NCBI GenBank assembly: GCA_016222825.1
Contig: JACRQF010000025.1
Location: forward strand, 28,244-92,243
DNA length: 64,000 nt
Reading direction: 5' to 3'
DNA from: Verrucomicrobiota bacterium
GTDB taxonomy: Bacteria > Verrucomicrobiota > Verrucomicrobiia > CAIQCK01
In this document: piece by piece, positions 47,436-56,342 of the stretch
Position numbering within the stretch: position 1 is the stretch's first letter
Layout of the letters: every line of letters begins with the position of its first letter
Notes under the pieces: model-generated
What the model was told of the DNA's origin: nothing
Seen by the model: the letters and a program-made list of their open reading frames with translations, nothing else
The model's database searches: none
Made by a program: the position numbers and the translations under genes

Positions 47436-48356
47436 TCAATATCCATAGCTCGCCAACACCAACGCGACCAACGCCACCGCCAGCAGCGCCGCGAAGTAGC
47501 GGATGGCCTGGTCAATCCGGTAGCGCGCGTGCGTCGCCGCCACCAACGTCACCAACAGCACGAGACCCGAGACCTTCGCCCAGAACACCAGCCAGCCCAG
47601 CGGGAACATCAGGCCCGTGCCCCACGGCACAAACAGCGTCACGAAGAGCGCGCTGTAGATGACGAGCTTCGCCATCTGCGCATATTTGAAAAGCGCCAGC
47701 TTCGGCCCGGAGTATTCCATCAGCGGGCCTTCCATGATTTCCGTTTCCGCCTCGGAGATGTCGAACGGCACACGCTGGACGAACGCCTGGAACGACAGCA
47801 GCATCACGCCGCACATGATGACACCCGACCACGGAAACGCGGTGCTCGCGTAAACGGAGCCGTTCAGCACCGTGTCGAGCCGGAACGATTGCGTATGCAC
47901 CGCGCCGACGACGATGGCGACCGCAAACAGCGGCTCCAGCGCGATCATCGTCATCATCTCGCGGCTGATGCCGAGCAACGAGTAAGTGGAACCGGCCGCG
48001 AGGCCCGCCAACAGCGTGCAAATGCCGCAGAGCGTCAGCAGGTAAATCAGCAGAATCACGTCGCCAGCGGCGTTCATCGGCGCGGCGAAGCCCATCGGCA
48101 CGAGACACGCCACCGTCAGCACCGACGCCAACGACAAGTAAACCGCGAACCGCTGCATGAGCGGCGACTCGCCCGATTCGATGTCCTCCTTGCCGAGGAG
48201 CTTTAGCAGGTCGAAGTAAGGCTGCAAGAGCGGCGGGCCCTGGCGCGATTGGATGAGCGCGGTGATCTTGCGCAGCACGCCCTGGAAGAACGGCGCGAGC
48301 AGCAGCACGATGACCACGTTCGCCACACCGCCGAGGATGGAGAGGAGCGTCTTCAT
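47436..48356 (-). CDS. Membrane subunit, NuoH/HycD/HyfC-like
   Basis: 'KITALIQSRQGPPLLQPYFDLLKLLGKEDI', 'PFDISEAETEIMEGPLMEYSGPKLALFKYAQMAKL'. Confidence 0.9.
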   Translation of the reverse strand: MKTLLSILGGVANVVIVLLLAPFFQGVLRKITALIQSRQGPPLLQPYFDLLKLLGKEDIESGESPLMQRFAVYLSLASVLTVACLVPMGFAAPMNAAGDVILLIYLLTLCGICTLLAGLAAGSTYSLLGISREMMTMIALEPLFAVAIVVGAVHTQSFRLDTVLNGSVYASTAFPWSGVIMCGVMLLSFQAFVQRVPFDISEAETEIMEGPLMEYSGPKLALFKYAQMAKLVIYSALFVTLFVPWGTGLMFPLGWLVFWAKVSGLVLLVTLVAATHARYRIDQAIRYFAALLAVALVALVLASYGY

Positions 48357-50056
48357 GCTTTCTTCGTCCTCGTCAGCTTCAACAACTCGTCCTGCGTCCA
48401 GACCTTCGTCGCGCCGGACTTGAGGTCAATCGTCTCCAGCCGGTCCGTGCAGGAGAAACACGGGTCAATGCTGCCGAGCGAGATCGTCATGTCGGCGAGC
48501 TGCTGGTCCTTGATCATCGCCGGAATGCCCTGAAGGTTCTGATACGTCGGCGCGCGCACGCGCCAGCGGCGCGGCCGGTTGTTCTCGCCGGTGATGACGA
48601 AGTGATGGCTCTCGCCGCGCGGCGCTTCGACGGATGACAGGCCCAGTCGGCCCACGGGCAGTTCGTCCTTGATCGTCAACTGGAGCGGCCCGTCTTCCAT
48701 CTTTTCCAGACACTGGCGGATGATCTTGATGGACTCGAAAACTTCCTTCGCCCGCACCAGCACGCGCGACCAGACGTCGCAACCGCCTTCGGTGATGACC
48801 TCAAAATCGAGACGATCGTAGGCGGCATACGGATGGTCGCGCCGGCAATCAATGTCCACGCCCGCCGCGCGCGCCACGGGACCAACCAGCCCCATGTTCT
48901 TCACGAGCGCCCGGTCTGCGACGCCGATGCCGTGCGTGCGCTTCTGGATGTTCTTGTCCTTGCTGACGGCGGCGACGACCGGCGTCCACTCGGCTTCGAG
49001 CTTGTCGAGCAGCTTGCGCAGCTCGTTCTTCACTTCCGGCGTGATGTCCCAGCGCACGCCGCCGATGACGCAAAGCGCGTAGGTCTTGCGATTGCCGCTG
49101 ATTTTCTCCGCGATCCACATGATCGGTTCGCGGATGCGCCAGCTCTGCATGAAGAGCGTGTCGAAGCCGACGATGTGGCAAGCAAGGCCGACCCAGAGCA
49201 AGTGGCTGTGCAGGCGCTCGATCTCCAACATGATGGTGCGGATGTATTCGGCGCGCGGCGGCGGCTTGATGGCGGCGGCGCTCTCGACGGCCTGCGCGTA
49301 GGCGACGTTGTGCACACAACCGCAGATGCCGCAGATGCGCTCGGCCATCATCGGGATGTCATTGTAGGTGAGCACCGACTCGGCGAGCTTCTCGATGCCG
49401 CGATGGACCATGAAGCCGCGATATTCGCAGCCGCGCACCATCTCGCCCTCGATGTAGAGCCGGAAGTGCGCCGGCTCGTCGAGCGTCGGATGGAACGGCC
49501 CGAACGGCACCACCGTGCAGCCCTCCGGCGGATCGTCAAACTTGAACTCGCGCGTGTCGTCGTAGCCTTCAGGCACCTGGTTCCACGCGAAATCCTTCCG
49601 CAGCGGATGCGCGCCGTCGGGCCAGCCGTCGGGCAGCACGAGGCGTTTCAGGTAACGATGGCCCACCGGTTCGATGCCGATGAGGTCGTGGATTTCGCGC
49701 TCGGCCCAGTTCGCAGCCGGCACCACGTCGGAGATGCTGTCCACCTGAGGGTTGTCCGCCGGCACGTGCGCGAGCACGCTGCAAAGCAGATGGTCCTCGT
49801 CGAACGCGAAATCGTGCGCGACCATGAACTGCCCGGAGAACGGCCGGTCGTCCATGCCGATGCCGATGACGTAGCGGGCGTTGAGGTCGCGGAAAAGGAA
49901 CTGGCAGACGGCCTTCAGCGCCGACGCCTCGACGAAGACGAACAGGCGTTCGTCGCAAGGCATGTCGGCCCGCTGGACCGCGGGGCCAAACTTCTCTTTC
50001 AACTGATTCAGTTTCTCTCGTGCGACCATGTAAAGTCTTCCTTCATCATTTGCCAT
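48353..50056 (-). CDS. Group 4-type [NiFe] hydrogenase large subunit with fused NuoC-like N-terminus (HycE/HyfG-like)
   Basis: NuoC-like segment 'NWAEREIHDLIGIEPVGHRYLKRLVLPDGWPDGAHPLRKDF'; L1 motif MAERICGICGCVHN; L2 motif IDPCFSCTDR. Confidence 0.93.
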   Translation of the reverse strand: MANDEGRLYMVAREKLNQLKEKFGPAVQRADMPCDERLFVFVEASALKAVCQFLFRDLNARYVIGIGMDDRPFSGQFMVAHDFAFDEDHLLCSVLAHVPADNPQVDSISDVVPAANWAEREIHDLIGIEPVGHRYLKRLVLPDGWPDGAHPLRKDFAWNQVPEGYDDTREFKFDDPPEGCTVVPFGPFHPTLDEPAHFRLYIEGEMVRGCEYRGFMVHRGIEKLAESVLTYNDIPMMAERICGICGCVHNVAYAQAVESAAAIKPPPRAEYIRTIMLEIERLHSHLLWVGLACHIVGFDTLFMQSWRIREPIMWIAEKISGNRKTYALCVIGGVRWDITPEVKNELRKLLDKLEAEWTPVVAAVSKDKNIQKRTHGIGVADRALVKNMGLVGPVARAAGVDIDCRRDHPYAAYDRLDFEVITEGGCDVWSRVLVRAKEVFESIKIIRQCLEKMEDGPLQLTIKDELPVGRLGLSSVEAPRGESHHFVITGENNRPRRWRVRAPTYQNLQGIPAMIKDQQLADMTISLGSIDPCFSCTDRLETIDLKSGATKVWTQDELLKLTRTKKA

Positions 50057-51968
50057 CGGACACCGGCACCGGCTCCGTCTGCGGACGCGGCGCGCCGCCC
50101 ATCCAGTTCACGTAGCGTTTCAGTTCAGCGTAAAAACCGCGGGCGCGATAACGGTGCATGTCGGCTTCGCGCGCGTAACCGCAGAGCCAGGGCTTCGCGG
50201 AGCGCCGCTGTGAACCGCCGAGCTTGGCGACGCGGCGCGTCACAAGAAACATCGCCACCAAGACGAACGCGAGGAATACCGGCACGTAGATGAACTCCTG
50301 GTTCATACTGCCGAGACCCGCCCAACCGCCCGAAGGCAACGGCGGCGTCGAGGCGATCAGTTCGCCGAAACCGTGGCGGCTTCCTTCCATCGCGCGGTGA
50401 ATCAACGAAATCGGCAACACCGGCAACAAGCCGAACACGACACAGACAAACGCCAGCACGACCTGCGGCACGCGCATCTTCCAGCCAACTTCCAGCCGGC
50501 GATGCTTGTGCGTCCGCTCCGCCACGATCGCGCTCGTCCGCGACAGGAACATCACGCCGAAGAACTTGATGAACAGCGCCAGCGTGATCGCGCTGGTGAT
50601 AATTGCCACCATTGCGCACAACGGCAGCAGCCGGCACGCGGAGTTGCCCTGGATGGCCGCGGTGAAGAGGCCCCACTTGCTGGCGAAGCCACTGAAGAGC
50701 GGCACGCCCGCGATCGAGAACGACGCGATGAGCGCCGTCACCGCCGTCACCGGCATATAGCGCATGAGACCGCCGAGCTTGTTCAAATCCTGCGTGGCGG
50801 TGGCGTGGAGCACGGAGCCGGCGTTGAGGAACAAAAGGCTCTTGAAGACGCCGTGGTTGAGCGTATGGAAGAGCGCGCCGTAAAACGCCGCCACGCCGAG
50901 CGCCGACACCGCGCAGTCCGTTGAGCCGATTAGGGTCATGCAGACGCCCAGACCGAACAGGATGTAACCGCCCTGGCCGATGGTGGAGAACGCCAGCAGC
51001 CGCTTCGACAAATCCTGCCGCAACGCCTGCACCGTGCCGGTGAACAGGGTGATCGTGCCGAGCAACATCACAACGACGCCCCAGTAGTGAACCGGATAGT
51101 CCACGCAAGCCTTGGCGGGCACGAGCCAGAGGAAGCAGCGCATCAAGCCATACACGCCGGTCTTGATCATCACGCCAGAAAGCATCGCGCTCACCGGCGA
51201 CGGCGCAGCCGGATGCGCGTCTGGCAACCAAATCTGCCCGAACGGCCACATGCCCATCTTGATACCGAAGCCGACGAAGAACAGTGCCAGCGCCGTCGCG
51301 ACGGTGCCGGGATGTTTGAGCAAGAGCATCGGCAGGTGGCCGCTAATGTTGCCGAAGTCATACCTGAACATCGGCGGAATGCTCGACGGCCCGCTCGCGT
51401 TGACGAGCAACTGCGCGCCGATCATGCTCACGGCGCAGGCGATCTGCATCATGATCATGAACTTTTTGGCGGCGCGGAGCCGGCCGGGGTTCATCGGGTC
51501 AAACCGGATGAGCGTGTAGCCCGCCAGCGTCATCATCTGCCAGAAGATGAAGAAAAACCACATCATGTCCGTCGTGCTCACCAAGCCATACATCGCGGTG
51601 ATAAACATGAGGAAATCCGGATAGTAACGCCCTTTGCCGTGCTCCAGATGGTGCTGCATGTATTCGATGGAGTAGAGCGCGGCGGGAATCGCAACGGTCG
51701 CGATTAGGGCAAGAAACACGGCACTCAGACCATCCACATGCAACCGCAACGCGAAGCCGAGCGACGGCACTTCGAGGCACGTGACCGGTTCGCCGGGGCC
51801 GAACATGAGCACGCTGCCAACGCCCGCCATCACCAGCAGACTCGACACAACTACTGTGGCGAACGCAATCCACCCGACGACGGGCTTGCGTCCTCCGGTC
51901 CAAGTCGCCAGCGCCCCGCTGAGACAAACCAGCATGGCGGCGGTAACGGCATGTTCGGCGGCTATCAT
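50046..51968 (-). CDS. Proton antiporter-like membrane subunit (NuoL/HycC/HyfB-like), copy 2
   Basis: 'KMGMWPFGQIWLPDAHPAAPSPVSAMLSGVMIKTGVYGLMR', 'TLNHGVFKSLLFLNAGSVLHATATQDLNKLGGL'. Confidence 0.93.
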   Translation of the reverse strand: MIAAEHAVTAAMLVCLSGALATWTGGRKPVVGWIAFATVVVSSLLVMAGVGSVLMFGPGEPVTCLEVPSLGFALRLHVDGLSAVFLALIATVAIPAALYSIEYMQHHLEHGKGRYYPDFLMFITAMYGLVSTTDMMWFFFIFWQMMTLAGYTLIRFDPMNPGRLRAAKKFMIMMQIACAVSMIGAQLLVNASGPSSIPPMFRYDFGNISGHLPMLLLKHPGTVATALALFFVGFGIKMGMWPFGQIWLPDAHPAAPSPVSAMLSGVMIKTGVYGLMRCFLWLVPAKACVDYPVHYWGVVVMLLGTITLFTGTVQALRQDLSKRLLAFSTIGQGGYILFGLGVCMTLIGSTDCAVSALGVAAFYGALFHTLNHGVFKSLLFLNAGSVLHATATQDLNKLGGLMRYMPVTAVTALIASFSIAGVPLFSGFASKWGLFTAAIQGNSACRLLPLCAMVAIITSAITLALFIKFFGVMFLSRTSAIVAERTHKHRRLEVGWKMRVPQVVLAFVCVVFGLLPVLPISLIHRAMEGSRHGFGELIASTPPLPSGGWAGLGSMNQEFIYVPVFLAFVLVAMFLVTRRVAKLGGSQRRSAKPWLCGYAREADMHRYRARGFYAELKRYVNWMGGAPRPQTEPVPVSDGK

Positions 51969-51975
51969 AAGTCAG

Positions 51976-53916
51976 TTACTGCAAATTCGTCTGCGGCACG
52001 ACCTGAATCCGGCTGGGCTTGTGCGACGCCGGCATTCCGCCCAGCCAGCGAAAATAGCGTTTGATCTCACCGTAGAAATTGTGCGCCACGTAACGATTCT
52101 GCTCCGTCTCGCCCATGTAGCCGCAGAGCCACGGCGTAGCGGCGCGGCGCGAGGCGCTGCCGAGCTTCGAGATCGCCAGCGCGGCGAGGAACACGATGCC
52201 CAGCACCGCCGCGAGCACAACCGGCGCGAAGAGCGCGGCGGAGTTGATCTGCTGCAAACCGCTCAGCGAGCCACCCATTATCGGCGCAGCCTTCGCCAGC
52301 GCAATGCCGTAGCTGTGCTGGCTGGCGTTCATGGCGGCTTGCATCAGGTTGAATGCGATGACCGGCGCGACGCCGAGCAACACGCAGAGCGCGGCGAGAA
52401 GGACCTGCGGCAATTGCATCATCCAACCGACTTCCAGCCCGCGCCGTTTCGCCGCCTGCACCTTCACAAGCAGGCTGGTGCGGGAGAGGAAGCTGACGCC
52501 GAAGAACTTGATGAACGACGCGAGCGTAAGCGCGCTGGTCAGGATGGCGATGACGGCGCAGACGGCGAGGTATTTCGCCGAGCCGCTGCCCTGCACCGCC
52601 GCGACGTAGATGCTCCACTTGCTGACAAAGCCGTTGAAGAGCGGCACGCCGGAGATCGAGAACGACGCGATGATCGCCGTGATCGCGGTGAGCGGCATGA
52701 ACCGCATCAGCCCGCCCATCTTGTTGAGGTCCTGCGTGCCGGTCGCGTGGAGCATCGAGCCGGCGTTGAGGAAAAGCAGGCCCTTGAAGAGGCCGTGGTT
52801 CAGCACGTGGAAGAGCGCACCGAAGAAAGCGATGGCCGCGAGCACGGCGACGTTCGGGTCTTTCACGGGCAACAGCGCCATGCACGCGCCCGTGCCGAAC
52901 AGGATGTAGCCAATCTGGCCGATGCTGTGGAACGCCAGCAGCCGTTTCGATTGCTCCTGCTTCAGCGCCTGCATCGTGCCGGTAAACAGCGTGATCGTGC
53001 CGAGCACGGCGACGACGAGACCCCATTTCGCGAGCGGGTAATCGGCTTGCGCCGAGGGCGGCACGAGCCATAGGAAATAACGCATCAGGCCGTAAACGCC
53101 GGTCTTGATCATCACGCCGGAGAGCATCGCGCTCACAGGCGACGGCGCGGCCGGATGGGCGTCCGGCAACCAGACCTGGCCAAACGGCCACATGCCCATC
53201 TTGATACCGAAGCCGACGAGGAAGAGCGCGAACGCCAGCGCGGTGACGCCGGGCTTGGCGACGAGCATGACGGGGAGGTTGGCGCAGACGGTGTCGAAGT
53301 CGTATTTCAAGCTCGCGGCGCCGGTCACTTTCGCGCCGGTGACGGCGAGCAACTCCGCGCCAATCATCGTCGCGACGCAGGCGATCTGCATCATGATGAG
53401 GTATTTGTTCGCCGCGCGGATGTTCTCCGGCTTCTTGTTCTCGAACCGGATGAGCGCGTAGCCCGGCAGCGTCATCATCTGCCAGAAGATGAAGAAGAAC
53501 CACATCATGTCCGTCGTGCTGACGAGGCCATACATCGCGGCGAGGAAGAGCAGGAAGTTCGGATAGTAGCGCGCCACGCCGTAATCTTCGTAGTGCCGCA
53601 TGTAGGCGATGGAGTAGAACGCCGCCGGCACCGCGATGAGCGCCGTCAGCATTAGGAACATCGCCGTCAGCCCGTCCACATGGATGCGCAACGCGAAGCC
53701 GAACTTCGGCATCGCCCAAAAAGCCGCCGGATGAGCGGACGGCCCCGCCGCCAGCACCTTCGCCACCGCCGAGAGAATCAGCACCGCCGTCGCCGCCGTC
53801 ACCGCGAACGCCAGCCAACCCGCCGCGGTCTTATTCCGCGACACTAGCAGCGTCAGCACCGCCCCTGCGAGGCAGAGGAGGATGGAGGCAACGACGGCTT
53901 GTTCGGGAGACATCAT
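51976..53916 (-). CDS. Proton antiporter-like membrane subunit (NuoL/HycC/HyfB-like), copy 1
   Basis: 'KMGMWPFGQVWLPDAHPAAPSPVSAMLSGVMIKTGVYGLMRYF', 'VLNHGLFKGLLFLNAGSMLHATGTQDLNKMGGLMRF'. Confidence 0.93.
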   Translation of the reverse strand: MMSPEQAVVASILLCLAGAVLTLLVSRNKTAAGWLAFAVTAATAVLILSAVAKVLAAGPSAHPAAFWAMPKFGFALRIHVDGLTAMFLMLTALIAVPAAFYSIAYMRHYEDYGVARYYPNFLLFLAAMYGLVSTTDMMWFFFIFWQMMTLPGYALIRFENKKPENIRAANKYLIMMQIACVATMIGAELLAVTGAKVTGAASLKYDFDTVCANLPVMLVAKPGVTALAFALFLVGFGIKMGMWPFGQVWLPDAHPAAPSPVSAMLSGVMIKTGVYGLMRYFLWLVPPSAQADYPLAKWGLVVAVLGTITLFTGTMQALKQEQSKRLLAFHSIGQIGYILFGTGACMALLPVKDPNVAVLAAIAFFGALFHVLNHGLFKGLLFLNAGSMLHATGTQDLNKMGGLMRFMPLTAITAIIASFSISGVPLFNGFVSKWSIYVAAVQGSGSAKYLAVCAVIAILTSALTLASFIKFFGVSFLSRTSLLVKVQAAKRRGLEVGWMMQLPQVLLAALCVLLGVAPVIAFNLMQAAMNASQHSYGIALAKAAPIMGGSLSGLQQINSAALFAPVVLAAVLGIVFLAALAISKLGSASRRAATPWLCGYMGETEQNRYVAHNFYGEIKRYFRWLGGMPASHKPSRIQVVPQTNLQ

Positions 53917-54419
53917 GCGGTGGCGTATTGCGTATTGCGTATTGCGTGGGCGGCCATCTCGCTCAATAGGCTCGCAAGTGCGTCGAGCGTGTGGCGAAGC
54001 GTGATCGTCAGATCAACGCCGGGTTTGAGCGACTGCGGCTGGACGCCGAGCAGATGCGCGCGCGTCGGGCTGTTGGATTCGACCCATTTGGCCAGCGTGC
54101 CGAGCGAAATCTTGTGCGTGGAAATCTGCGGGAAGCGCGCCGCCATTTCCTCGGCGTCCAGAAAGACCACCGAGCCGGGCGCACCGCCGAACTCCACCGC
54201 GTCGAGGAAGATCAGCGTGTCGAAACCGCCGTCCGCGACACGGCCAATGAACCGGTCCGGCGTCGTGCCGGCAATGATCACGTCCGGCACGCCCGCAGCA
54301 GCAAGAACTTCTGCCAGGCGAACGCCGAAGCCGTCGTCGCTGTAGTCGGTGTTGCCAAGGCCCATCAGGCAGACGCGGCCGACAAAGCACTGCTCAAGTT
54401 GTTCGCGGAGGTCGGGCAT
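53913..54419 (-). CDS. Hydrogenase maturation protease (HycI/HyaD family)
   Basis: Start MPDLREQLEQCFVGRVCLMGLGNTDYSDDGFGVRLAEVL (GxGNxxxxDDGxG); 'PQISTHKISLGTLAKWVESNSPTRAHLLGVQPQSLKPG'. Confidence 0.9.
   Translation of the reverse strand: MPDLREQLEQCFVGRVCLMGLGNTDYSDDGFGVRLAEVLAAAGVPDVIIAGTTPDRFIGRVADGGFDTLIFLDAVEFGGAPGSVVFLDAEEMAARFPQISTHKISLGTLAKWVESNSPTRAHLLGVQPQSLKPGVDLTITLRHTLDALASLLSEMAAHAIRNTQYATA
53923..53947. repeat. Heptamer tandem repeat (GCGTATT)x3.6
   Basis: GCGTATTGCGTATTGCGTATTGCGT read directly, 7 bp from the start codon of the downstream antiporter gene. Confidence 0.85.
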
Positions 54420-55276
54420 CAGATGTCCTCGCCGAGCTTCTGGATTTGATCGTAGGTGAACACGGGACCGTCCACGCACACGTAGGCGACGCCGATGCAG
54501 CAATGACCGCATTTTCCGACGCCGCACTTCATATAACGTTCCAGCGTCGAGACGATGTTCTTGTCCTGGAAGCCGAGCGCCTTCAGATCCTTGATGACGA
54601 AGCGGAACATGATCGGCGGGCCGCACACGAACGCCACCGTGTCCTCCACCGCCACCTGCACGCCAGGCTTCTTGAAGAGGCTGCCGACGACGCCCACGTT
54701 GCCGGTCCAGCCGTCGGCGGCCCGGTCCACGGTGAGATGGCACTCCACGCCGGCGGACTTCTCCCACTCGCGGAGATTGTCGCGATACATCAGGTCGCGC
54801 GGCGTCTTGGCGCCTAGGAAGATCTGGATGCGCTTGTATTTCTCGCGGTGGGCCAGCGCGTAGATGATGCAGGAGCGCAGCGGAATCAGTCCGATGCCGC
54901 CGGCGACGAAGACGAGGTTCTTCCCGTAATACTCCTCCATCGGGAAGCCGTTGCCGTAGGGGCCGCGCACGGCAAACTTGTCGCCCGGCTTGAGCGCGTG
55001 CAGCGCCGCCGAGCAACTACCGACCTGTTTCACAGTGAAAAAAGTGTCCGCTTCCGTCGGGCTGGGCGGCAGCGAGGCGGGAAATTCGCCAATACCGAAG
55101 AGCGACACCTGCGCGAACTGGCCGGGGCGGAACTTTTTAAACGCCGCCTGCTCGGCCGGGTCCGTGAAGCGCCAATAGAACGTCTTGACCTCGGCGATTT
55201 CGTCCACCACCCGGTCGAGGATCGCGATCTTCGGCAGATAACAGTTGTCAACGGGCGACAGGTTCATGTTTGTCAA
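54419..55276 (-). CDS. FAD/NAD(P)-binding oxidoreductase, sulfhydrogenase gamma (HydG)/AsrB-like
   Basis: 'KFAVRGPYGNGFPMEEYYGKNLVFVAGGIGLIPLRSCI', C-terminal [2Fe-2S] 'MKCGVGKCGHCCIGVAYVCVDGPVFTYDQIQKL'. Confidence 0.9.
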   Translation of the reverse strand: MTNMNLSPVDNCYLPKIAILDRVVDEIAEVKTFYWRFTDPAEQAAFKKFRPGQFAQVSLFGIGEFPASLPPSPTEADTFFTVKQVGSCSAALHALKPGDKFAVRGPYGNGFPMEEYYGKNLVFVAGGIGLIPLRSCIIYALAHREKYKRIQIFLGAKTPRDLMYRDNLREWEKSAGVECHLTVDRAADGWTGNVGVVGSLFKKPGVQVAVEDTVAFVCGPPIMFRFVIKDLKALGFQDKNIVSTLERYMKCGVGKCGHCCIGVAYVCVDGPVFTYDQIQKLGEDI

Positions 55277-56342
55277 CCTCTGCCGTCTCGCGGCGGATCA
55301 TTTCCACGACGCTGGGCATGCCGATGTCACCGTGGCAGACGGCGGCGCAGCGCCCGCAACCGACGCAAGCCATCGAAAGCTCGCGCTGGATGAAGTAATG
55401 CGACAGTTTTCGGAAAAAGCGGCGGTTGCGGCGGTCGTGGACGGCCCGGCGCGGGTTGTGGCCGCCGGCCATGCGCGTGAAGCCGCCGAGCGCGCAAGCG
55501 TCCCAGATGCGGACGCGCTCGACCTCGTCCGGCCCGACCTGACGGTCGCTGACGGTGAAGCAGGTGCAGGCGGGGCAAACATAGGTGCAGCCGCCGCATT
55601 CGAGGCACCGCTTGCCAATTTCCTCCCACGTCTTCTCCTGAATCCGCCCCGCCGACACGTGGCGGATGGCGGCGGAGAACCAACTCGTGGTGGACGGTTT
55701 GAAACTCTTGCGAACCTCGCCGAGGATGGCGCGGCGCTTGGCGACGTGCTCCTCGGTGCCTTTGCGGAAGAACGGTGCGCTGAACAAAGCCTCGCCCGCC
55801 TCCGTGCCGGCCACTGCCATGAATTCGCCGCCGCCGAGGTCCATCAACTGGAGGTCGAAATGCTCGCGCGCGGCCGGGCCGGTGTCGGCGCAGACGCAGA
55901 AACACTCCTCGCCGATGTCACGCGCCGGATCGGTGCAGACGACGTTGACCAAGAACATGTTCTTGCGGCGCTTTTCGTAATAGATGTCGCGATGCTCGCG
56001 GCCCAGGAAGAACCGGTCGAGGTGCCAGATGCCCGCCACGTCGCACGAGCGGATGCCAAAGATGGCGCGTTTCGGCTCGCGGTAGGTCGGCTCGATCTGG
56101 AGGTCGCCATCGCTGCGCTGGACCTTCATCAGCCGCTCAATGTGCGGGAAGATGAACCGCTTCGGCGGATAGTAGGGATTCGGCAGGTGAATCTGAATCT
56201 CGCCGCGGTTCTGGTCGGTGACGCTGTCGTAGCAGGTGTCGCGACCCCGGCCGCCGAACGGCGCGAAAACCTCGTGGCCCTGCTGGCGGAGCAGGTCCAC
56301 GATCTTCAACACGTCGGCGCTGTCGAGGATGCGGGCTTTCAT
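55248..56342 (-). CDS. 4Fe-4S dicluster protein, sulfhydrogenase beta (HydB)/AsrA-like
   Basis: Start MKARILDSADVLKIVDLLRQQGHEVFAPFGGRGRDTCYDSV; 'CLECGGCTYVCPACTCFTVSD', 'CVGCGRCAAVCHGDIGMPSV'. Confidence 0.87.
   Translation of the reverse strand: MKARILDSADVLKIVDLLRQQGHEVFAPFGGRGRDTCYDSVTDQNRGEIQIHLPNPYYPPKRFIFPHIERLMKVQRSDGDLQIEPTYREPKRAIFGIRSCDVAGIWHLDRFFLGREHRDIYYEKRRKNMFLVNVVCTDPARDIGEECFCVCADTGPAAREHFDLQLMDLGGGEFMAVAGTEAGEALFSAPFFRKGTEEHVAKRRAILGEVRKSFKPSTTSWFSAAIRHVSAGRIQEKTWEEIGKRCLECGGCTYVCPACTCFTVSDRQVGPDEVERVRIWDACALGGFTRMAGGHNPRRAVHDRRNRRFFRKLSHYFIQRELSMACVGCGRCAAVCHGDIGMPSVVEMIRRETAEVDKHEPVAR

Noticed and set aside
46359-53916. Annotation as NADH:quinone oxidoreductase (Complex I)
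   Set aside because: Both [NiFe]-binding CxxC motifs and a HycI-type protease are present, and the Nuo E/F/G, A, J, K and N set is absent.
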